A DNA stretch of 40,491 nucleotides, taken from assembly GCF_014845115.1 (NCBI RefSeq), contig NZ_NKUI01000072.1:1-40491 (forward strand), given 5' to 3'. Origin of the DNA: Methylorubrum zatmanii. GTDB taxonomy: Bacteria; Pseudomonadota; Alphaproteobacteria; Rhizobiales; Beijerinckiaceae. This document shows, in pieces, positions 8,190 through 14,495 of this stretch (position 1 is its first letter; every line of letters starts with the position of its first letter). The notes below the pieces were generated by a model. That model saw only the letters and a program-made list of their open reading frames with translations, was not told the origin of the DNA and made no database searches. The position numbers and the translations under genes are program-made.

Positions 8190-8231
8190 CCTTGATCAAA
8201 TATGTACGGCCAATGGCCGGGAAAATCAAGG
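8190..8231 (-). promoter_or_regulatory. Promoter/operator of the antitoxin-led defence operon
   Basis: On the minus strand, TTGATT (8224-8229) and TACATA (8201-8206) are separated by exactly 17 bases. That spacer holds the perfect palindrome CGGCCA-A-TGGCCG (8207-8219). A second dyad, CCTTGAT (8190-8196) and ATCAAGG (8225-8231), brackets the whole site. The ribosome binding site AAGGAGA follows before the ATG at 8183. The hexamers match consensus only moderately. The layout fits autorepression by the ribbon-helix-helix antitoxin; this is inference. Confidence 0.5.
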
Positions 8232-8300
8232 AATACCTTCAGAGTTTGTCAAGGCGGCCGAGGCAAGACGGCAAAAGTCGAATTAACCAAACGATTTTGG

Positions 8301-8366
8301 GGGGAAAGCCTTCCCCTGCGGCCGAGCCTTCGTCTCGGCCGACCCCTTCTGCGGGGAGACCCCGCA
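8301..8366 (+). other. Three consecutive GC-rich hairpins upstream of ardC
   Basis: Three perfect stems follow each other: GGGGAA/TTCCCC (8301-8316), CGGCCGAG/CTCGGCCG (8319-8341) and TGCGGGG/CCCCGCA (8350-8366). There is no T-run after the last one, so a classical terminator is unlikely on this strand. They lie just before the ardC leader and could form part of a long structured 5' untranslated region or a protein-binding region. Confidence 0.5.
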
Positions 8367-8377
8367 ACGCCCCCGGT

Positions 8378-8452
8378 AGAGTGAGAGTGCGGACCGGCTT
8401 TGCCGTGACGGGTTGAGAGTTGGGAGAGAGCTTCCGGCGCCCGTCGCGGAGA
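8378..8452 (+). promoter_or_regulatory. Repeated leader, copy A (ardC)
   Basis: This is the first of three related leaders. It contains AGAGTGAGAG (8378-8387), CGTGACGGGTTG (8404-8415), GGGAGAGAG (8422-8430) and CGCCCGTCGCGGAGA (8438-8452), and ends 6 bases before the ATG. CCGTGACGGG (8403-8412) can pair with CCCGTCGCGG (8440-8449) as a 10-bp stem with one G-U pair. That would bury the GGAG ribosome binding region. Compare positions 10316-10390 and 14401-14495. Confidence 0.6.
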
Positions 8453-8458
8453 TCCGCG

Positions 8459-9418
8459 ATGTCCAGAAAGACCGCATCCGCTCGCGCCGGCCAGGACCGA
8501 ACGAGCCTCTACGACGAAATCACCGGCAAGATCATCGGCGAGCTGCAGGCCGGCCGCGTGCCCTGGGTCCAGCCCTGGGGGACCGCGGCGGCGAAGGCGC
8601 CGCTCGCCATGCCGAGGAACGCCGCCACCGGCCGGCATTATTCGGGGATCAATGTGCTGATCCTCTGGGGCGCCGTCATCGAGCACGGCTTTGCCGGCCA
8701 GAGCTGGCTCACCTTCCGCCAGGCGCTGGCGCTCGGCGGCAATGTCCGCAAGGGCGAGCGCGGCACGACCGTCGTCTATGCCGACCGCTTCGTGCCCGAC
8801 GACGAGAAGCGGCGCGCCCGCGAGACCGGCGACGAGGCCCAGGCGATCCCGTTCCTGAAGCGCTTCACGGTGTTCAACGCCGCGCAGTGCGAGGGTCTGC
8901 CGGAGGACGTCGCGATTGTCGCGCCGCCACCGGCGCCGGGCCTTGTCGAGCCGCAGGTCGAAGCGCTGATCCACGCGACCGGCATCGATTTCCGCATCGG
9001 CGGCAATCGCGCCTTCTACGTGCCAGCGCTCGACTATGTGCAGGTCCCGCCGCCCCAGGCCTATTTCGAGCCGATCAACTGGCACCGGACCGCGCTGCAC
9101 GAGCTGGGTCACGCCACCGGCCATCCGTCCCGTCTCCGGCGCGACATGACCGGCGGCTTCGGCACCAAGAAATATGCGTTCGAGGAGCTGGTCGCCGAAA
9201 TGAACGCGGCCTTCTGCTGCGCCTCGCTCGGCATCGTGCCGACCGTGCGGCACGCCGATTACATCGGCTCCTGGCTGGAGGTGCTGCGCGAGGACAATCG
9301 CGCCATTGTCCGCGCGGCCAGCCAGGCGAGCAAGGCCGCCGATTGGCTGCTCGGCTTCGTGCCGGCCGACGGGGCCGCGCTGTCGGCCGAGCCCGCGATC
9401 GACAGGAGGGCCGCATGA
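8459..9418 (+). CDS. ardC: ArdC-type antirestriction protein (ssDNA-binding + zincin domain)
   Basis: I chose ATG 8459, just downstream of GCGGAGA; an upstream in-frame ATG at 8420 lies inside the leader. The 319-residue protein has the N-terminal ArdC domain (DEITGKIIGELQAGRVPWVQPW, split over residues 19-40; then NVRKGERGTTVVYADRF near 95-111). A C-terminal metallopeptidase-like domain follows, with HELGHATGH (HExxH at 214-218) and downstream EELVAEM supplying the third ligand. ArdC proteins protect incoming single-stranded plasmid DNA from host restriction during conjugation. Its stop overlaps the start of the DUF2958 gene by 4 bases. Its position at the edge of the element arm fits early expression after transfer. 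Confidence 0.93.
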   Translation: MSRKTASARAGQDRTSLYDEITGKIIGELQAGRVPWVQPWGTAAAKAPLAMPRNAATGRHYSGINVLILWGAVIEHGFAGQSWLTFRQALALGGNVRKGERGTTVVYADRFVPDDEKRRARETGDEAQAIPFLKRFTVFNAAQCEGLPEDVAIVAPPPAPGLVEPQVEALIHATGIDFRIGGNRAFYVPALDYVQVPPPQAYFEPINWHRTALHELGHATGHPSRLRRDMTGGFGTKKYAFEELVAEMNAAFCCASLGIVPTVRHADYIGSWLEVLREDNRAIVRAASQASKAADWLLGFVPADGAALSAEPAIDRRAA

Positions 9419-9795
9419 TCCTCCTGACCGACGAGCTGCGCGAGCAGCTCCTGGCCAACGGCCGGATCCGCGGCGCCGACCACATCCCCGTGGTCAAATT
9501 CTTCAACCCGCTCGGCGAAGGCGTCTGGCTGGCGACCGAACTTGACGCGGACGGCGACACCTTGTTCGGCCTGGCCGATCTCGGCGAACCCGAACTCGGC
9601 TCCTTCAGCCTCGCCGAAATGATCGCCGTGCGCTTGCCGATGGGTCTCGGCATCGAGCGCGACATCCTGTTCGAGGGCCTTTATCCGATCTCGGCCTGGG
9701 CCGAGGCGGCCCGTCGAACCGGCGGCATCCGCGAGGCCGAACGCTTGCTTCACGCCGTACACCGCGCGAGGCCCGATCCACCCGTAAAGGCGTAA
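9415..9795 (+). CDS. DUF2958 domain protein
   Basis: The start ATGA overlaps the ardC stop, so the two are translationally coupled. The 126-residue protein matches the DUF2958 pattern: MILLTDELREQLLANG at the start, PVVKFFNPLGEGVWLATEL in the middle, LFGLADLGEPELGSFSL, and a C-terminal half ending in GIERDILFEGLYPIS. The family is common beside ardC and parB-like genes on conjugative elements of Alphaproteobacteria, and no biochemical role is established. It is soluble with no visible motif for catalysis. Confidence 0.9.
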   Translation: MILLTDELREQLLANGRIRGADHIPVVKFFNPLGEGVWLATELDADGDTLFGLADLGEPELGSFSLAEMIAVRLPMGLGIERDILFEGLYPISAWAEAARRTGGIREAERLLHAVHRARPDPPVKA

Positions 9796-9835
9796 ATCCG
9801 TGGAGGCGGGTCTGCGGTTTTGCGGCTTCTCTCGT

Positions 9836-10129
9836 TTACGACGAGACGCTGTCCTTCAGCAGGCCCGCCCAGACGGCGAGGATCATGCCTTCCAGGTCGT
9901 CATCCTCGCCGACCACGACGCTGAAAATGCCGAGCAGCTCGGAAAATTCCCGGACGTCGAGATGGCCGCGCGCCTGCAGCGCGGTCGCCAGCATCGTCAG
10001 GGCCTTGCCGCTGGCGCCGATCAGCGCGCGCTCGACCTTCGACAATCTCGGCCGCGATCGCCTGCGGCCGAGCATCGCCAGCCAATCGCGCCAGGGCGTC
10101 CGCGCGCCGTCCTTCACCGCCGTGTTCAT
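9836..10129 (-). CDS. Conserved-type hypothetical protein, 97 aa
   Basis: The start is set at ATG 10129, preceded on the minus strand by a good GGAGGAA ribosome binding site; a longer frame upstream lacks one. The protein begins MNTAVKDGARTPWRDWLAML, has a basic stretch GRRRSRPRLSKVERAL, then two predicted helices ending in an acidic FSVVVGEDDDLEGM. It is transcribed away from the ParB-like gene. The 270-base region between them carries the 15-bp palindrome (10219-10233), so it is probably under the same control. I do not recognise a function. Confidence 0.7.
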   Translation of the reverse strand: MNTAVKDGARTPWRDWLAMLGRRRSRPRLSKVERALIGASGKALTMLATALQARGHLDVREFSELLGIFSVVVGEDDDLEGMILAVWAGLLKDSVSS

Positions 10130-10218
10130 CGTTTCCTCCGATCGCCCCGAGCGCCGGGCGATCCGGGCACACGCGAACCTGGCGGGCGCGTCTTCCTCTC
10201 CAGCCACACCGCCAAGGG

Positions 10219-10233
10219 CGACTATTATAGTCG
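10219..10233. promoter_or_regulatory. 15-bp palindromic operator, copy 1
   Basis: CGACTATTATAGTCG is a perfect palindrome around a central T. The identical sequence, extended to 17 bases with the flanking G and T, recurs at 26710-26724 in front of the XRE regulator gene. It contains TATAAT on the minus strand and TATTAT on the plus strand, so it may overlap -10 elements for the divergent genes. It lies 90 bases upstream of the minus-strand gene start (10129) and 166 bases upstream of the ParB-like start. Confidence 0.65.
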
Positions 10234-10315
10234 TCTTTCGTCAATGCCAGAGGCTTTGCGCGGCGAACGTATCCAGATCGGTCCGGTCGCCGCGCCCCGA
10301 GGCGCCGGCCAGAAG

Positions 10316-10390
10316 AGAGTGAGAGGGAGGACCGGATTTTCGTGACGGGTTGGAGGTCGAGAGAGAGGCTCTCGGCCGCCCGTCGCGGAG
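10316..10390 (+). promoter_or_regulatory. Repeated leader, copy B (parB-like)
   Basis: This leader has the same blocks in the same order as the ardC leader: AGAGTGAGAG (10316-10325), CGTGACGGGTTG (10341-10352), GAGAGAGAG (10359-10367) and CCGCCCGTCGCGGAG (10376-10390). The distance from the first block to the ATG is 83 bases, against 81 for ardC. TCGTGACGGG (10340-10349) can pair with CCCGTCGCGG (10379-10388), again next to the ribosome binding region. Confidence 0.6.
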
Positions 10391-10398
10391 TAATCCCG

Positions 10399-12537
10399 AT
10401 GGCTACTGCAATTCAGAAGATCGTCCTGTCGTCCTCGCGCGACATCCCGTTCAACAAGCTGGTGCTCAGCCAGTCCAACGTCCGGCGGGTGAAGGCCGGC
10501 GTCTCGATCGAGGACCTAGCGGCCTCGATCGCGCGTCGCGGCCTGATCCAGAGCCTCAGCGTCATCCCCGTGGTCGATGCCGAGGACCAGGAGACCGGCA
10601 TGTTCGAGGTGCCGGCCGGCGGCCGCCGCTTCCGGGCGCTGGAGCTGCTGGTCAAGCAGAAGCGCCTCGCCAAGATCGCGCCGGTGCCGTGCGTCGTGCG
10701 CAAGCGCGACGACGAGGTCCTGGCCGAGGAAGTCTCGCTGGTCGAGAACATCGACCGCGCGCCGCTCCATCCGCTCGACCAGTTCCGCGCCTTCCAGGAC
10801 ATGCGGGTGAAGGGCAAGACCGAGGAGGAGATCGCCGCGGCGCTCTTCGTGCCGGTCCAAGTGGTCAAGCAGCGCCTGCGCCTCGCGGCCGTATCGCCCA
10901 CCTTGCATGAGGTCTATGCCGAGGACGGCATGACGCTCGACCAGCTCATGGCCTTTACCGTCACCGACGACCACGCCCGGCAGGAACAGGTCTGGGACGC
11001 GATCAAGGACGCCTGGTCGAAGGAGCCGTATCAGATCCGCCGCATGCTGACCGAGACGACGGTGCGCGCCTCGGACAAGCGCGCCGTCTTCGTCGGCGTC
11101 GAGGCCTATGAGCTGGCAGGCGGCATCGTCATGCGCGACCTGTTCCAGTCTGACGATGGCGGCTGGCTGCAGGATGCAGCGTTGCTCGATCGGCTGGTCG
11201 GCGAGAAGCTGAAGGCGACGGCCGAGACGATCGCCGCCGAGGGCTGGAAGTGGATCGAGGTCGCGGTCGGATTCCCCTATGGCGCCACGCGCGGCCTGCG
11301 CGAGCTGCAGGGCGAACCGCTCGACCTGACTGCCGAGGAACAGGCGACGATCGAAGCGCTCAACGCCGAATACCAGAAGCTCGAGGCGGAATATGAAGGC
11401 GCCGACGAGCTGCCCGACGAGATCGACCAGCGGCTCGGGGAGATCGAGACGGCGCTGTCGGCCTTCGAAACCCGTCCGGTCCGCTTTGAGGCCGACGACA
11501 TCGCCCGCGCGGGCGTGTTCATCAGCATCGCCCATGACGGCAGCGTCGCCATCGATCGCGGCTATGTCCGGGCCGAGGACGAGGCTCCCGAACCCGGCGC
11601 CGAAACCGACGGGGGCGAGACCGAAGGCCAAGCGAGCGAGCCCGATGCGCCGGCCGTGCAGCGCGCCGTCATCACGATCGGCGGCCAGCCCATCGAGGCG
11701 GATGACGACGAGGACGACGCGATCAAGCCGCTCCCCGAGCGCCTGGTCATCGAGCTGACGGCCTATCGCACCCTCGCGCTGCGCAACGCCGTCGCGGAAA
11801 ATCCGCACGTCGCCATGACCGCGCTGCTCCACAAGCTGGTCTCGGACACCTTCATGACCCGCATGTATACGGGCGCCATGGAGGCCGGGGTGAAGCACGT
11901 CTTCTTCCCGGCGCAGGACGATGGGCTGAAGGACAGCCCGTCCGCCCGCGCGGTGCAGGACCGTCACGCCGCCTGGGCCGGCGACATCCCGAAGGACGAC
12001 GATGCCCTGTGGGACTGGCTCGCGGGCCTCGACGACGCCAGCCGGATGGCGCTGCTGGCGCATTGCGTCAGCTACGGCGTCAACGCGCTCTATGAGCGGC
12101 CGAACCCGCACAGCGCCGGCGGCGTGTCGCAGCACACGCTCGACATGCGGCTCGCCCAGGCCGACCGCCTGGCCAAGGCGACGGGGCTCGATCTGGTGGA
12201 GGCCGGCTGGCGCCCGACCTTCGGTAACTACCTCAACCGTGTCACCAAGCCTCGCATCCTGCAGGCGGTTCGCGAGGGCGTCGGCGAGCAGGCCGCGCAG
12301 CTCATCGACCTCCTGAAGAAGGGCGACATGGCCAAGGAAGCCGAGCGCCTGCTCGCCGAGACCGGCTGGCTGCCCGAGCCGCTGCGCCTGATCGACGATG
12401 CCGAGGCGTCCACACCGGAGGTCGAGGCTGGCGGCGAGGACGACGATGCTGCGCTGCCCGCATTCCTCGCCGGCGACGACGAGGATGTCACGGCGGAGGC
12501 CAACGACGATGAACCGCACCTTGTCGCGGCCGAATGA
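10399..12537 (+). CDS. Large ParB/RepB/Spo0J-type nuclease-like protein
   Basis: ATG 10399 follows the leader; an upstream in-frame start at 10342 is inside it. The 712-residue protein has an N-terminal ParB domain (about 15-115) with the ParB box AGGRRFRALELL and VENIDRAPLHPLDQFRAF, then a helix-turn-helix-like region (TEEEIAAALFVPVQVVKQRL). The rest is a long helical extension with an acidic linker (PEPGAETDGGETEGQASE) and a C-terminus ending in acidic repeats. It is more than twice the length of partition ParB proteins. No partner parA lies beside it; the window's parA is 17 kb away. This long type is typical of integrative elements and plasmids and probably acts in DNA maintenance or transcription rather than simple partition. 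Confidence 0.88.
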   Translation: MATAIQKIVLSSSRDIPFNKLVLSQSNVRRVKAGVSIEDLAASIARRGLIQSLSVIPVVDAEDQETGMFEVPAGGRRFRALELLVKQKRLAKIAPVPCVVRKRDDEVLAEEVSLVENIDRAPLHPLDQFRAFQDMRVKGKTEEEIAAALFVPVQVVKQRLRLAAVSPTLHEVYAEDGMTLDQLMAFTVTDDHARQEQVWDAIKDAWSKEPYQIRRMLTETTVRASDKRAVFVGVEAYELAGGIVMRDLFQSDDGGWLQDAALLDRLVGEKLKATAETIAAEGWKWIEVAVGFPYGATRGLRELQGEPLDLTAEEQATIEALNAEYQKLEAEYEGADELPDEIDQRLGEIETALSAFETRPVRFEADDIARAGVFISIAHDGSVAIDRGYVRAEDEAPEPGAETDGGETEGQASEPDAPAVQRAVITIGGQPIEADDDEDDAIKPLPERLVIELTAYRTLALRNAVAENPHVAMTALLHKLVSDTFMTRMYTGAMEAGVKHVFFPAQDDGLKDSPSARAVQDRHAAWAGDIPKDDDALWDWLAGLDDASRMALLAHCVSYGVNALYERPNPHSAGGVSQHTLDMRLAQADRLAKATGLDLVEAGWRPTFGNYLNRVTKPRILQAVREGVGEQAAQLIDLLKKGDMAKEAERLLAETGWLPEPLRLIDDAEASTPEVEAGGEDDDAALPAFLAGDDEDVTAEANDDEPHLVAAE

Positions 12538-12546
12538 CGAGCACCC

Positions 12547-12566
12547 GGAGCGGCTTTGGCCGCTCC
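12547..12566 (+). terminator. Hairpin after the ParB-like gene
   Basis: GGAGCGGC (12547-12554) pairs with GCCGCTCC (12559-12566) around a 4-base loop, 10 bases after the ParB-like stop. It is followed by GGTCCTTTCCCC, not a real T-run, so it may be a weak terminator, attenuator or RNA-stabilising hairpin. Confidence 0.4.
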
Positions 12567-12596
12567 GGTCCTTTCCCCGATCGAAGGAGCATCGCC

Positions 12597-12815
12597 ATGC
12601 CGCGATCCACCCCGTCGCCGCGCCGCGTCGTCTTCCAGTACCTCGTTCCCGTGCATGTCGAGGTCGAGGACGGCATCGTCCGCCGCGTGACGATCATCGA
12701 CGAAACCCCGGTGCGCGATCCCGTCGTCGTCGAAGGCGATCCCGCCAATCTCGCCGATGCCGTGCGCGCCGCCGACGACGGCCAAGCCTGGCCATCCTGG
12801 CAGTTCGGCTACTAG
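12597..12815 (+). CDS. Small hypothetical protein, 72 aa
   Basis: ATG 12597 has AAGGAG nine bases upstream and lies just after the hairpin that follows the ParB-like gene. The protein reads MPRSTPSPRRVVFQYLVPVH, then EVEDGIVRRVTIIDETPV and an alanine/aspartate-rich end (WQFGY). It looks like a small beta-rich domain. I know no function. Genes of this size sit between parB-like and methylase/helicase genes in related elements. A strong terminator follows at 12840-12872. Confidence 0.65.
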   Translation: MPRSTPSPRRVVFQYLVPVHVEVEDGIVRRVTIIDETPVRDPVVVEGDPANLADAVRAADDGQAWPSWQFGY

Positions 12816-12839
12816 CCACCGCCATCCTGAACCCACTCC

Positions 12840-12872
12840 GAGCCCGGCCCATGCGCCGGGCTCTTTTTGTTT
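12840..12872 (+). terminator. Rho-independent terminator
   Basis: GAGCCCGGC (12840-12848) pairs perfectly with GCCGGGCTC (12855-12863) around a 6-base loop, followed by TTTTTGTTT (12864-12872). This is the clearest intrinsic terminator in the window. It ends the ArdC/ParB-side transcription just before the next ATG at 12885, so the two following genes must either be read through or use a promoter that overlaps it. Confidence 0.85.
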
Positions 12873-12884
12873 CCGGAGCCCGCC

Positions 12885-13298
12885 ATGACCGATTTCTTCA
12901 CCCGATATTCCTGCCTGCTCGACGTCGGCACCTCCGCCAACGCCGCGCGGTCCTTCGACATCTACGCCGCGCTGATGGCCGAGAACGGCCGCGAAGACCC
13001 GCCGGCCGAACCGTTTCACCTGTCGGTGACACCCGAACACGGCGCGTCGCGGCTCTGGCTGCGCGACCCCGGCACCGCCGATCCTCAGCTTGCGATCACC
13101 TTCGTGACACGCTGCGCCGAGGCGTTCGGGCTGACCGGCCGCTGGGGATTCCAGTGGGCCAGCATCGCCTCCAATCCCGTGATCGACGGCTTCTCGGGCG
13201 GCGCCCATGTCCTCGATCTCGCCACGGGCGAGACGATCGCCTGGATGAGCACCGGCCGCTGGCTCGCCGACCGGCTTTCCGAGGGCGGCGCGCGATGA
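12885..13298 (+). CDS. Hypothetical protein, 137 aa
   Basis: ATG 12885 follows GGAGCCCGCC. The protein starts MTDFFTRYSCLLDVGTSANA and continues with a mixed alpha/beta pattern (FHLSVTPEHGASRLWLRDPG, LAITFVTRCAEAFGLTGRWG). It is soluble and of unknown function. The sequence FDIYAALMAENGRE and the Trp-rich end (WGFQWAS, WMSTGRWLADRL) are distinctive. Its stop overlaps the start of the next gene by 4 bases. It starts right after the terminator at 12840. Confidence 0.7.
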   Translation: MTDFFTRYSCLLDVGTSANAARSFDIYAALMAENGREDPPAEPFHLSVTPEHGASRLWLRDPGTADPQLAITFVTRCAEAFGLTGRWGFQWASIASNPVIDGFSGGAHVLDLATGETIAWMSTGRWLADRLSEGGAR

Positions 13299-13519
13299 GC
13301 ATCCCCGACCATGCCCGGGCCAACTTCCAGACGTTGCTGCGCGCCGCGTCGAGCGGCGACCTGGCGCTGATGGAATGCGCTGATGTGGTGACCGGCGAGC
13401 CGCGCTACGTCATCTGCGCCGTCGGCCGCGATGACGGCGACTTCGTGTTCACCCCGTTTGGCCATCTCGCCGACGACAATCCCTTCGAGATCTACCGCCC
13501 GCCGGAGGCCTCGACATAG
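13295..13519 (+). CDS. DUF6117-like small protein, 74 aa
   Basis: The protein reads MSIPDHARANFQTLLRAASS, GDLALMECADVVTGEPRYVI, then VGRDDGDFVFTPFGHLADDN. This pattern is common in small genes of alphaproteobacterial conjugative elements, and I recall it as DUF6117. The ATGA start overlaps the previous stop, so the pair is one unit. Its 3' end overlaps the convergent HEPN-like gene by 28 bases (13492-13519), which is unusual for intact genes and suggests that the antisense pair was inserted here later or reads in from the opposite side. Confidence 0.75.
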   Translation: MSIPDHARANFQTLLRAASSGDLALMECADVVTGEPRYVICAVGRDDGDFVFTPFGHLADDNPFEIYRPPEAST

Positions 13520-13926
13520 GGGCGGACGGCGTCAAGGAGACCCGCGACGGCCGCGCGGGCCTTCGACGCAAAGGCCGGATCGCCGTCGAAGCGATCAAAA
13601 GCATGATGCGGATAATAGGCGTTCAACACCGCCACCGCATCGGCCAGCCCGTCGTTCGGAACAACCAGCCCTGCAGCGCAGGCGCGCGCCAAGCCGCTTT
13701 CGAGATCGTGGCGAATGTCCCGACGACAGCGATCGTCGCTCCAACCCTGGCTCGAAAGATACGCCTTCAGCCCAAGCTCGGCCGAAATCGCGGTCATGTA
13801 GCAGGTCTCGCGGGGATCGCCGCTTTCCACCCGTGCCGGAGACGGCAGAAACTCTTCGCCATTGGCAAGCAAGGCTCGGGCCCGCTCGATCCCTTCGCGT
13901 GTCTCTACCAGACCGCCACCTCCCAT
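13492..13926 (-). CDS. HEPN-domain-like protein, 144 aa
   Basis: The start ATG 13926 lies inside the 3' end of the upstream minus-strand gene (22-base overlap), so the two are coupled. A four-helix HEPN pattern is visible: GIERARALLANGEEF, then AISAELGLKAYLSSQG, then the basic RRDIRHDLESGLARA. The R-x4-H motif (Arg68, His73) is that of HEPN ribonucleases. HEPN domains are RNases or toxin halves in abortive infection and toxin-antitoxin modules. No nucleotidyltransferase antitoxin partner lies beside it. The family call is by pattern only and could be wrong; a HEPN-like fold without RNase activity is also possible. Confidence 0.6.
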   Translation of the reverse strand: MGGGGLVETREGIERARALLANGEEFLPSPARVESGDPRETCYMTAISAELGLKAYLSSQGWSDDRCRRDIRHDLESGLARACAAGLVVPNDGLADAVAVLNAYYPHHAFDRFDGDPAFASKARAAVAGLLDAVRPYVEASGGR

Positions 13927-14264
13927 TGCCCGGCGACGCGGGCAAAGCCGATTGGCCGGTTCTGCGGGGCCGCATTGGGCTTCGTCGGATCGAGCACGAT
14001 CTGCGTCATGCAGGTCACGCCCGGGCCGACGCCGCCCGGCGAGCAGTCGCCGAGCTTCAGCGTCGCATTCGCCAGCGACGTGCCCGAGAACAGGCGGTGA
14101 CGCCGGACGGCTGCGGTGGCCTCGTCCTCGCTCGGCTGGGCGACACCGGCGGCGATGGCCGGAGATGCGGCGACCGGCGAGATCACCGGCCGCAGCACGA
14201 AGCCTGCGCCGAAACCGGCCACCAGGCATGCCGCCCCCACGATGCCGATCGCACTTCCTTTCAT
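13905..14264 (-). CDS. Membrane-anchored periplasmic protein, 119 aa
   Basis: ATG 14264 has GGAGG five bases upstream. The N-terminus MKGSAIGIVGAACLVAGFGA is a single hydrophobic segment after one Lys, so the protein is exported and either anchored or processed. The remaining part is polar, with Cys74 and Cys85 able to form a disulfide (LGDCSPGGVGPGVTCMTQIV), and ends in IGFARVAGQWEVAVW. I do not recognise a family. It precedes and overlaps the HEPN-like gene, so a joint function is possible, but a periplasmic protein is an odd partner for an RNase-like one. Confidence 0.6.
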   Translation of the reverse strand: MKGSAIGIVGAACLVAGFGAGFVLRPVISPVAASPAIAAGVAQPSEDEATAAVRRHRLFSGTSLANATLKLGDCSPGGVGPGVTCMTQIVLDPTKPNAAPQNRPIGFARVAGQWEVAVW

Positions 14265-14400
14265 CTCGCCTCCCATGTTCATCATCCGGCGCAGCGCGCC
14301 CGGATGGTGTGAGGCGCCGCGGCTTGTTTTCCTTGCGGGAGCTTAGCGTCCCATCCGCGCCGCCGGAAGTCGGTGCGGCCGGCCGGGTTCCGGCCGCGCC

Positions 14401-14495
14401 AGAGTGAGAGGGAGGCCGGGACGGGTTTGAGCCCGTCCGGTCGAGAGAGAGCGCCGGGCCGGCTTGCCCTTCTCCCGCTCTCCGAGGTTCCCCCG
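14401..14495 (+). promoter_or_regulatory. Repeated leader, copy C (methylase/helicase)
   Basis: This copy keeps AGAGTGAGAG (14401-14410), GACGGGTTTG (14420-14429) and GAGAGAGA (14443-14450). Its hairpin is more compact: GACGGG (14420-14425) pairs with CCCGTC (14432-14437). GC-rich DNA with a 7-bp stem (CGGCCGG/CCGGCCG, around 14380-14398) precedes it. It is 95 bases from its first block to the ATG, against 81-83 for the other two leaders, and has lost the last block. Confidence 0.55.

Noticed and set aside
10516-12519. 667-codon minus-strand frame opposite the ParB-like gene
   Set aside because: Same GC-skewed shadow effect. The plus strand has the ParB boxes, and no ribosome binding site or known motif supports the reverse frame.
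12840-12872. Considered as an att or recombination site because of the perfect stem
   Set aside because: The T-run after the stem and its place at a gene end fit an intrinsic terminator.
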